NCBI GenBank assembly: GCA_002293425.1
Contig: DBDE01000005.1
Coordinates: 1 to 5,978 of the forward strand
Length of the DNA stretch: 5,978 nt
Direction: 5' to 3'
DNA from: Alistipes sp. UBA940
GTDB taxonomy: Bacteria > Bacteroidota > Bacteroidia > Bacteroidales > Rikenellaceae
In this document: piece after piece, positions 1 through 5,956 of the stretch
Layout of the letters: each line of letters starts with the position of its first letter
Position numbering within the stretch: the first letter of the stretch is position 1
Position numbers and translations under genes: made by a program
The notes under the pieces: generated by a model
What the model was told of the DNA's origin: nothing
Database searches by the model: none
The model's input: only the letters and a program-made list of their open reading frames with translations

Positions 1-849
1 AAAATCGGCCCGCTCATTCCCGTCGAGTGGGGGCAAGGGTATCCCTTTAATACAAAAGTTCGAGAAATGACTGGGATAATAAATGTTGATGCTGGTTGCG
101 TTCCAATCGCGCTTATTCAGCTGATGGCGTACTGGCAACATCCAAAATCGTGGCACGGTATAAATATCAACTGGGCAGAAATAAACAAGTGGTCAGGTGA
201 TTGGTGGAACAGACCAGGTAAATACAAGACATGGAGCGGATCGATGAGCGATTCACATGCTCCTTCGGGAACAGTTTCGCACCTAATTTGGCTTATAGGA
301 GAAGATATCGGAATTGATTGGAGCTCCAATGGTAGCGGCGCAACCTCTCGACGTGCGATAAACTTTTTGCAGGATCGGGGATACCATGCTTCGGCGAGGG
401 AGAGCTACAATTTTAACCTTGTCAAAAATGCATTGTTAAGTAGACGCCCTGTATATATTGACGGAAATACCGATGTTCTAACCATTCTCGGCATCCATTT
501 TCCAACCGGCGGTGCTCATGCGTGGCTATTGGATGGTTATCTTGAGAAAAAACAGACCGCTACGATAACGTATAAATACCGAATAGACATTCCGATTAAG
601 CTCGATCCAGAGACCAGGGCCACAGGCGACTATTATATAATCACACAAACTGTAGAAACCTCATTTTCATATTTTCACAACAATTTCGGTTGGGATGGTG
701 AAGACAACGGGTTTTATGTTCCGGGGGTGTTCGATACGGAAATCGGACCATCGATAGCATCGGATGGACAAGGAGATGGCGACGGGAGATATGGGAGGGA
801 TGATAACTACACCCATTCTTTGGATATTTGGGATGATATTAAATTGTAA
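1..849 (+). CDS. C10 family (streptopain-like) cysteine protease, 5' end cut by window edge
   Basis: The reading frame is open from base 1, so the gene starts outside the window; the ATG at 67 is internal. The 282 visible residues show the papain-fold C10 (streptopain/SpeB, Bacteroides Bfp) pattern. First comes a mature-domain opening with PVEWGQGYPFN. Next is the nucleophile in DAGCVPIALIQLMAY, with Cys codon at 97-99 (visible residue 33). The catalytic His follows in GGAHAWLLDGY, codon 517-519 (visible residue 173), and last the NFGWDGEDNGFY block with the conserved Trp (about 679-717). The Cys-His spacing of 140 residues is close to streptopain. The signal peptide and inhibitory propeptide usual in the family would lie to the left. 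Such enzymes are secreted zymogens that cleave proteins. After the catalytic domain comes an Asp/Gly-rich stretch (SDGQGDGDGRYGRDDN) before the end; I see no type IX secretion C-terminal domain. The gene is 6 nt from the lipoprotein gene and probably co-transcribed with it. Family assignment is firm; substrate is unknown. Confidence 0.93.
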   Translation, partial: KIGPLIPVEWGQGYPFNTKVREMTGIINVDAGCVPIALIQLMAYWQHPKSWHGININWAEINKWSGDWWNRPGKYKTWSGSMSDSHAPSGTVSHLIWLIGEDIGIDWSSNGSGATSRRAINFLQDRGYHASARESYNFNLVKNALLSRRPVYIDGNTDVLTILGIHFPTGGAHAWLLDGYLEKKQTATITYKYRIDIPIKLDPETRATGDYYIITQTVETSFSYFHNNFGWDGEDNGFYVPGVFDTEIGPSIASDGQGDGDGRYGRDDNYTHSLDIWDDIKL

Positions 850-855
850 ACAGCT

Positions 856-1308
856 ATGAAAAAGACACTTATTTGCCTGCTTATATTAACACTCATTTGT
901 TCGTGCTCTAAGATATGGGATTATCCTACTTATGATATCACGATGCTTGTCGATAAAGAGGGTGTGGGCAGTCTGCTCGATCCGGATTACGCAGAGAATA
1001 TTCTCAATGATAATGTGACGGTGGAATATGATGGGCAGACGTACGAAATGGTGGTTCTCGACACGCGTGCGAATGCTCCGCGTTGGCAGGGGCTCAGGGT
1101 TAGGAATGAAAATTTGAAATTTGGCGAGTTCAGTCCCGAGGCCGATTATCGAGGCGAAACCTTCATCATTCACTGGGGCGACGGAACAAGCGACGAGGTG
1201 AAATTCGACCTTTACGTCAAAGGCCGCAAAAATGTCGTCCAACGAATCTGGCTCAATGGCAAACTTGCGTCCGACAATTCATTGGTGGTGAGGATTGTGA
1301 AGGAGTAA
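856..1308 (+). CDS. Small lipoprotein of unknown function, partner gene of the C10 protease
   Basis: This encodes a 150-residue protein with a lipoprotein signal: two lysines, a hydrophobic run, then a lipobox LICSC with the probable lipidated Cys at residue 17. It should be anchored in the envelope, possibly surface exposed. I do not recognise a named family. The mature part looks beta-rich, with alternating hydrophobic and polar residues such as YDITMLVD, NVTVEYDGQTYEMVV and SLVVRIV. It carries a PKD-like WGDGT motif at residues 107-111 within YRGETFIIHWGDGTSDEVKFDLYV. The ATG at 856 is 6 nt after the protease stop and is followed directly by the signal peptide, so the start is secure. A terminator follows 22 nt after the stop. 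In Bacteroides fragilis some C10 protease genes sit next to small genes for protease inhibitors (Bfi proteins). By position this protein could play that role, but nothing in its sequence proves it. Confidence 0.85.
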   Translation: MKKTLICLLILTLICSCSKIWDYPTYDITMLVDKEGVGSLLDPDYAENILNDNVTVEYDGQTYEMVVLDTRANAPRWQGLRVRNENLKFGEFSPEADYRGETFIIHWGDGTSDEVKFDLYVKGRKNVVQRIWLNGKLASDNSLVVRIVKE

Positions 1309-1330
1309 CCCCATCCCTGTGCAAAATTCT

Positions 1331-1360
1331 GCCTCCCCACATCGGGGAGGCATTTTTTTT
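1331..1360 (+). terminator. Rho-independent terminator of the protease-lipoprotein unit
   Basis: There is a perfect 8-bp GC-rich stem, GCCTCCCC (1331-1338) with GGGGAGGC (1344-1351), and a 5-nt loop ACATC. One A and a run of eight T (1353-1360) follow. It lies 22 nt after the lipoprotein stop codon and before the promoter of the next gene, as expected for the end of a transcription unit. Confidence 0.93.
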
Positions 1361-1371
1361 GTAACTTTTTG

Positions 1372-1380
1372 TATCTTTGT
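1372..1380 (+). promoter_or_regulatory. Bacteroidetes -7 promoter element for the decarboxylase-patatin unit
   Basis: TATCTTTGT matches the Bacteroidetes sigma-ABfr -7 consensus TAnnTTTG. It lies 25 nt before the ATG at 1406, so transcription would start near 1386 with a leader of about 20 nt. No TTTG occurs at the usual 19-21 nt spacing upstream; the nearest one ends at 1361, only 10 nt away. The position where a -33 box should sit falls at the 3' arm of the terminator stem and its T-run. The call rests on the -7 box and its position. Confidence 0.65.
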
Positions 1381-1405
1381 CCACTATTTTGCACCGAAAC
1401 TTGCT

Positions 1406-2806
1406 ATGAAAAACAAATACATCGACCTGATCGACCAAACGTTCGAGTTTCCGACAGAAGAATTTACTGTCAAAGACAACGAACTGCACTTTCACGACGT
1501 GCCCCTGATGGAGCTCATCAAACAATACGGCACGCCGCTGAAAATCACCTATCTGCCCAAAATCTCGCAACAGATAAATAAGGCAAAAAGGCTGTTCAAC
1601 GTCGCAATGGCCAAAGTGGATTATAAGGGGTCGTATAATTACTCTTATTGTACAAAAAGTTCTCATTTTTCGTTTGTGCTGGAGGAAGCGTTGAAAAACG
1701 ACATTCATCTCGAAACATCGTCGGCGTATGATATTCACATCATCAATTCGCTCTATGAGGAGGGGTCGATAGACAAGAATATCTACATCATTTGCAACGG
1801 TTTCAAGCGGCCGCAGTATGTCGAAAACATCGCCGCGCTGGTCAACGACGGCTTTGTCAACACCGTGCCGATTCTGGACAACATCGAGGAGCTGGACCTG
1901 TTCGAAGGACTGTTGTCGAAAAAGTGCAAGGTGGGCATCCGCATCGCGGCGGAGGAGGAGCCCAAGTTCGACTTCTACACTTCGCGGCTGGGGGTGCGAT
2001 ACAACGACGTTATCGACCTGTACAAGAAGAAGATCAAAGGCAACAAGAAATACGAGCTGAAGATGCTCCACTTCTTTATCAACACCGGCATTAAGGACAC
2101 GGCATACTATTGGAACGAGTTGAACCGTTGTGTCAACCTTTACTGCGAGTTGAAGAAGATTTGTCCCGAGTTGGATTCGCTCAACATCGGGGGCGGTTTT
2201 CCGGTACGAACGTCGCTGGCTATGGAGTTCGACTATGAATATATGACCGAGGAGATCGTGGCGCAGATAAAGAACATTTGCAATTCGCAGGGCATCGACG
2301 AGCCCGACCTGTTCACCGAGTTCGGGTCGTTCACCGTTGGTGAGAGCGGGTGTGTGCTCTACTCCATCGTCAACCAAAAGCAGCAGAACGACCGCGAGTT
2401 TTGGTATATGATCGACAGTTCGTTCATCACGACGCTACCCGACACTTGGGGCATTCACCAGCGGTACATTATGCTGGCGGTGAACAATTGGGACAAAGAG
2501 TACCAGCGGGTTTTTTTGGGCGGGTTGACGTGTGACAGCGAGGATTATTACAGCGGCGAAGCGCATACGAATGCGATTTTCCTTCCGAAGCTCAACCAGG
2601 CCGAGGAGGAACCACAGTATGTGGGCTTTTTCCACACGGGGGCTTACCAGGAGTCGCTGGGGGGCTTCGGGGGGATACAGCACTGTCTGATCCCTGCGCC
2701 GAAGCACATTATTATCGACCGCGAAAAGGGCGACACGGAGTATTATACGCGCCTGTTCGCTAAGGAACAGAGCTACCGCTCGATGATGCGGATATTGGGA
2801 TATTGA
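1406..2806 (+). CDS. Fold-III PLP-dependent decarboxylase, short-form arginine decarboxylase (speA-type)
   Basis: This is a 466-residue cytoplasmic enzyme of the alanine-racemase-fold Orn/DAP/Arg decarboxylase superfamily. It most likely converts arginine to agmatine, the first step of putrescine/spermidine synthesis. Visible landmarks in order are the PLP Lys in SYCTKSSHF (K84), the phosphate-binding loop NIGGGFPV (GGG 262-264), EFGSFTVGESG (from E305), the CDSED catalytic motif from the C-terminal beta domain (C376, D377) and GAYQESLGGFGG (Y414). It resembles the roughly 460-residue proteins annotated as arginine decarboxylase in Flavobacteria and is clearly shorter than classical SpeA (about 630-660 residues). 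Diaminopimelate and carboxynorspermidine decarboxylation remain alternatives, since sequence alone does not fix the substrate. The ATG at 1406 is chosen because MKNKYIDLIDQTFEF is a natural N-terminus. The frame also reaches a GTG at 1319, but that would put the terminator and promoter inside the coding region. The stop overlaps the next gene by 4 nt. Confidence 0.85.
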   Translation: MKNKYIDLIDQTFEFPTEEFTVKDNELHFHDVPLMELIKQYGTPLKITYLPKISQQINKAKRLFNVAMAKVDYKGSYNYSYCTKSSHFSFVLEEALKNDIHLETSSAYDIHIINSLYEEGSIDKNIYIICNGFKRPQYVENIAALVNDGFVNTVPILDNIEELDLFEGLLSKKCKVGIRIAAEEEPKFDFYTSRLGVRYNDVIDLYKKKIKGNKKYELKMLHFFINTGIKDTAYYWNELNRCVNLYCELKKICPELDSLNIGGGFPVRTSLAMEFDYEYMTEEIVAQIKNICNSQGIDEPDLFTEFGSFTVGESGCVLYSIVNQKQQNDREFWYMIDSSFITTLPDTWGIHQRYIMLAVNNWDKEYQRVFLGGLTCDSEDYYSGEAHTNAIFLPKLNQAEEEPQYVGFFHTGAYQESLGGFGGIQHCLIPAPKHIIIDREKGDTEYYTRLFAKEQSYRSMMRILGY

Positions 2807-5019
2807 GATTTTTTTGGACCATATTTTTTCTCTTCACGGTCGTTGTTGCGAGTGCGCAGGAGCGGCCGAGGGTCGCCGTAGTGTTGAGTGGCGGCGGAGC
2901 GAAGGGCGTGGCGCACATCGGCGCGCTCAAAGTGATAGAGCAGGCTGGCATCCCCATCGACATAGTCGTGGGGACAAGTATGGGAGCCATCGTGGGAGGA
3001 CTCTACTCCATCGGTTACACGCCCGCACAGCTCGATAGTCTGGTGCTGGCACAGGATTGGGGGATGCTGCTGAGCGACCGCACGCCGCGAAACAACCAAC
3101 CCTTCACAACCAAAGAGCAGGGCGACCGCTATCAGGTGACCTACAACTTCGGGCGTCAGATGCGGGGTGTGAGGGGGATGATACGCGGTGCGAATCTCGA
3201 AATGTTGTTCAACGACCTGACGGCGGGATACCACGACCAGACCGATTTCAGTACCCTGCCGGTGCAGTTTGCGTGTGTTGCGGCCGACATTGTGACGGGC
3301 GATACGGTGGTGTTGCGTGACGGGGTTTTGGCCAGCGCAATGAGGGCGAGTATGGCAATCCCAGGGGTCTTTACGCCGGTTTATACCGAAGATCGGGTTT
3401 TGGTCGACGGCGGGATATTGAACAACTTTCCGGTCGACGTGGCGGTAGGAATGGGCGCCGACATTGTCATCGGGGTGGATGTCCAGTCGCCGCTCGGTAG
3501 CAAGGAGAGGCTGATGGCCGCACCCGATATTTTGGCCCAGATAGTCGAAATGTCGATGCAGCGCGGCGACTATCACAACAATGTCGCCCGAAGCGATGTT
3601 TATATCAAGGTCGACGTGGAGGGCTATTCGGCCGGAAGTTTCAACACCATCGCGCTCGACACCCTCATTCGTCGGGGCGAGAAGTCGGCGCGGCGGCAGA
3701 TGGAGCCGTTGTTGTCTTTGAGCGAAAAGACCCGCTCCGATGCCGGCACGAGAGGCGGTTACACTCCGCTGAGCGCGCGGGGCAAATTCAAGTTGTACGA
3801 CGTGACTTTCGACAACCTCGGCGAGCGGCAGTCGCGCTGGGTGATGCGCCGTTGCAGAATAGGGCTCGACGGCGAGACTGATGTGAAGCAGTTGAACCGC
3901 TGTGTCTCGGTTTTGTCGGCCGCAACCGCCCAGTCGGGCATCTACTATTCGCTCAGGGACACGCTGGACGGCTATGGGCTTCACTTCTCGATGGGCGAAA
4001 CGCGCGGCAACTCGATCTCGGCCGGAGTGAGCTTCGACACCGAAGAGATAGCCTCGGTGGTGGTCAACGGCAGTCTGCGTCTGGGCAAACGCCACAACCA
4101 GAGTGCCTCGCTGACGGCTCGGTTCGGCAAGCGGATCAATATCAGGGGTGAATACTCGCTGCTCACCTCGCCACTGAGCGGTTTCCGGTGGAGCTATGGC
4201 TGGACGCGCAACAATATGACCATCAACAAAAACGGCCGACGAGAGACTAACCCCCTGTTCAACGAGCACAGGGCGCAAATGAGCTATGTCAATATGAGCT
4301 TCCTGCGCCAGAACTTCCGAATGGAGCTGGGGCTGGCTTATGAGGAGTTCCACTATCTGAGCTGGCTCACCAACTATTCCGAGGAACTGCCCTCCGTGAC
4401 GGGCGACGGCTATACGATACCGCTCGACAGGGAGCACTTCATCAGCTATTTCGCGCGACTGGACTATGAGAACCTCGACAGTCGCTATTTCACGCGGCGC
4501 GGGAGTGCCGTCTCGATCGCATACGACATCTATACCGACAACTTTGTGCAGTACAAGGACCTATCGCCGTTTTGGGCGTTGTCGGTGTCGTGGATGACCG
4601 CAATCCCCCTTTCGAGCAGGGTGTCGCTTATTCCGAGCCTCTACGGCCGCTTGCTGTGGGGCACCACCATTCCCTTTCCGAAGATGAATATGGTGGGTGG
4701 TCAGGTTTTCGGGCGGTATATGCCCCAACAGCTGCCGTTCGACGGGATAAGTTATGTGGAGAGTGCGCCCAATTTGTTCGTGGCTGCCCGATTGGAGCTG
4801 CGGGAGCAAATCTTCAGGCGCAACTATCTCACCGCTTCGGCCAACTATGGCGTTGCGGGCAACTATTTCTTCGATATGCCGGTCGATAAGCGCACCTATT
4901 TCGGCCTTTCAGCGGGTTGGGGCTACGATCTGCGCAACTTCCCCATAGCCGTTTCGCTCGGCTGGTCGAACATCACCCGCCGAGTCAGTCTCTATCTCCA
5001 GGCCGGATACAGTTTTTAA
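2803..5019 (+). CDS. Patatin-like phospholipase fused to POTRA and outer-membrane beta-barrel (PlpD-like)
   Basis: This is a 738-residue exported protein. The signal peptide is residues 1-18, cut at ASA|Q. The patatin domain (about 22-215) has the oxyanion-hole motif SGGGAKG (29-35), the nucleophile elbow GTSMG (Ser59) and the dyad Asp in VDGGILNNFP (Asp202), so the lipase dyad is intact. A POTRA-like segment follows from about residue 328 (KFKLYDVTFDNLGE). From about 400 to the C-terminal Phe738 there are alternating amphipathic strands typical of an Omp85/FhaC-type barrel. This is the layout of Pseudomonas PlpD and Fusobacterium FplA (type Vd), which place a phospholipase domain outside the cell. 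Whether the Bacteroidetes forms expose it is inferred. The start must be TTG at 2803: the frame has a stop at 2761, no ATG or GTG occurs before the signal peptide, and the next in-frame Met lies inside GTSMG. TTGA shares its last bases with the decarboxylase stop, implying translational coupling. Confidence 0.92.
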   Translation: MRFFWTIFFLFTVVVASAQERPRVAVVLSGGGAKGVAHIGALKVIEQAGIPIDIVVGTSMGAIVGGLYSIGYTPAQLDSLVLAQDWGMLLSDRTPRNNQPFTTKEQGDRYQVTYNFGRQMRGVRGMIRGANLEMLFNDLTAGYHDQTDFSTLPVQFACVAADIVTGDTVVLRDGVLASAMRASMAIPGVFTPVYTEDRVLVDGGILNNFPVDVAVGMGADIVIGVDVQSPLGSKERLMAAPDILAQIVEMSMQRGDYHNNVARSDVYIKVDVEGYSAGSFNTIALDTLIRRGEKSARRQMEPLLSLSEKTRSDAGTRGGYTPLSARGKFKLYDVTFDNLGERQSRWVMRRCRIGLDGETDVKQLNRCVSVLSAATAQSGIYYSLRDTLDGYGLHFSMGETRGNSISAGVSFDTEEIASVVVNGSLRLGKRHNQSASLTARFGKRINIRGEYSLLTSPLSGFRWSYGWTRNNMTINKNGRRETNPLFNEHRAQMSYVNMSFLRQNFRMELGLAYEEFHYLSWLTNYSEELPSVTGDGYTIPLDREHFISYFARLDYENLDSRYFTRRGSAVSIAYDIYTDNFVQYKDLSPFWALSVSWMTAIPLSSRVSLIPSLYGRLLWGTTIPFPKMNMVGGQVFGRYMPQQLPFDGISYVESAPNLFVAARLELREQIFRRNYLTASANYGVAGNYFFDMPVDKRTYFGLSAGWGYDLRNFPIAVSLGWSNITRRVSLYLQAGYSF

Positions 5020-5891
5020 TCGAATATCGGCGTACTCATCGGATCGGCAGCTTCGCGGAAGAACTGCTGTTGCAACTTCGCGGTGGTGTCGTCGGCCTTC
5101 ACCTGACGAATAACATCGGCCAACTGGTCGCTCCACTGCTTGAGCCGCACCTCGCCCAGCTCCTTGTCCGCGCCCGACGCGTCACCCGCATAGTGGTTGG
5201 GATAGCTCGCATACCACCATATCGCGGTATAGGCATTCTCCAGATTCAGACGCGCAAGATCGCGGCCGCTCTCGTCGTTCACAGCCGACATCTTCACCAG
5301 ATCGGGACGCGCAACTATCAACGTACTGGTTTCCACTTCGTCGCCGTGACCGCCTGTGGTCGATTCGCGCATTTCGTTGATTTTTTGCTGTGTGGCGCGG
5401 TCGATCGAGGGGTCGAACAGATAGACTACATAGTCGCGTTCCGAAGCCAGCTGGGTTTGACAAAAATATTGCAAAAACATCGGGTTGCCGCCGTGGGAGT
5501 TACACAGGATTATCTTCTTCATCCCGTTGCGAGCTATCTCGCGGCACGTTTCGTCCAGCACCTTGTACAGCAATTCGGGGCTGTATGCCACCGTTCCGGG
5601 TTGTTGTTTGGCTTCGTTGATCTGGCCGAAAAAGTAGGCCGGAAATACCACGGCGTACTCCTGTTCGGCGGCGCGGCGGCTCACATAACGGGCCGAATAG
5701 AGGTCCGTTCCGAGTGGCAGATGGGCTCCGTGCTTCTCCATCACTCCCATTGGCAGCACGCATACGCCCTCGGAGAGTTCGACGGCACGGCGGAAGTCGG
5801 GTCCGGTGAGTTCGTCCCACGCCACGGAGATGTTTTGTGCCGACACGGTTATGGCCGACATCGAGAACAGGGTAAAAAGTAATTTTTTCAT
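5016..5891 (-). CDS. Exported creatininase-family metal-dependent amidohydrolase
   Basis: This is a 291-residue protein. The N-terminus MKKLLFTLFSMSAITVSA|Q is a clear Sec signal peptide (cut after residue 18), so it acts in the periplasm or outside. The rest matches the creatininase fold. GVMEKHGAHLPLGTD (E52, H54, D63) and NSHGGNP (H133) carry predicted metal ligands. GGHGDEVETS (180-189, with H182 and E185) corresponds to the family's HAGExETS motif. The family includes creatinine amidohydrolase, the riboflavin/F420-pathway amidase ArfB and the mycofactocin peptidase MftE. It hydrolyses C-N bonds of amides or cyclic amides with bound Zn or Mn. The substrate here is unknown, and creatinine itself is only one possibility. 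The ATG (5889-5891 on the complementary strand) has an A-rich stretch just upstream and a -7 box 22 nt away. The gene converges on the patatin gene, with 4 nt of overlap at the stops. Confidence 0.9.
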   Translation of the reverse strand: MKKLLFTLFSMSAITVSAQNISVAWDELTGPDFRRAVELSEGVCVLPMGVMEKHGAHLPLGTDLYSARYVSRRAAEQEYAVVFPAYFFGQINEAKQQPGTVAYSPELLYKVLDETCREIARNGMKKIILCNSHGGNPMFLQYFCQTQLASERDYVVYLFDPSIDRATQQKINEMRESTTGGHGDEVETSTLIVARPDLVKMSAVNDESGRDLARLNLENAYTAIWWYASYPNHYAGDASGADKELGEVRLKQWSDQLADVIRQVKADDTTAKLQQQFFREAADPMSTPIFD

Positions 5892-5913
5892 AGTTTTTTA
5901 GGTTAGATTGGAT

Positions 5914-5922
5914 GCAAAGATA
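5914..5922 (-). promoter_or_regulatory. -7 promoter element for the creatininase-family gene
   Basis: Read on the minus strand this is TATCTTTGC, a match to TAnnTTTG. It ends 22 nt before the ATG, predicting a leader of roughly 15-18 nt. A TTTG that could act as -33 (5953-5950 on the minus strand) is 27 nt away, longer than the usual spacing, so the -33 element is unclear. Confidence 0.6.
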
Positions 5923-5935
5923 CGAAATCTTTTGT

Positions 5936-5944
5936 TATCTTTGC
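5936..5944 (+). promoter_or_regulatory. -7 promoter element for the tRNA gene
   Basis: TATCTTTGC matches the Bacteroidetes -7 consensus and ends 12 nt before the predicted 5' end of the tRNA. Transcription would start about 6 nt before the mature end, leaving a very short leader for RNase P to remove. No -33 TTTG is seen at standard spacing. Confidence 0.65.
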
Positions 5945-5956
5945 ACCCGCAAACGT

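Larger units (their letters stand above)
5914..5944. repeat. Perfect 9-bp inverted repeat formed by two divergent -7 boxes
   Basis: GCAAAGATA (5914-5922) and TATCTTTGC (5936-5944) are exact reverse complements separated by 13 nt. Each arm is a TAnnTTTGC -7 box reading away from the centre. A second, shorter inverted match lies within it: AAAGAT (5916-5921) with ATCTTT (5927-5932). The symmetry may simply come from two similar promoter boxes facing apart, or the arms could also bind a dimeric regulator. Confidence 0.7.

Noticed and set aside
67..69. ATG at 67 as the start of the protease gene
   Set aside because: The frame is open to base 1 and the residues before it (WGQGYPFN) are conserved mature-domain sequence of C10 proteases, so the gene begins outside the window.
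709..849. Type IX secretion C-terminal sorting domain on the protease
   Set aside because: The end lacks the usual Ig-like domain and the conserved glycine/lysine ending; the protein stops shortly after the catalytic domain.
1319..1405. Upstream GTG start at 1319 for the decarboxylase, adding 29 residues
   Set aside because: The extra stretch would encode through the terminator hairpin and the -7 box, and its residues do not resemble the family's N-terminus, which fits the ATG at 1406.
1253..2377. Minus-strand open frame of 374 codons across the decarboxylase gene
   Set aside because: Its translation has no recognisable motif, it crosses the terminator and promoter region, and it is the antisense shadow of a well-supported gene.
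2773..4437. Long minus-strand open frame (554 codons) opposite the patatin gene
   Set aside because: It lies wholly antisense to a gene with clear motifs, its translation is rich in His, Arg and Val with no domain pattern, and high GC makes such antisense frames common.
4917..5882. Plus-strand open frame of 321 codons opposite the creatininase-family gene
   Set aside because: The minus-strand protein has a signal peptide and all family motifs; the plus-strand translation has none and begins inside the patatin gene.
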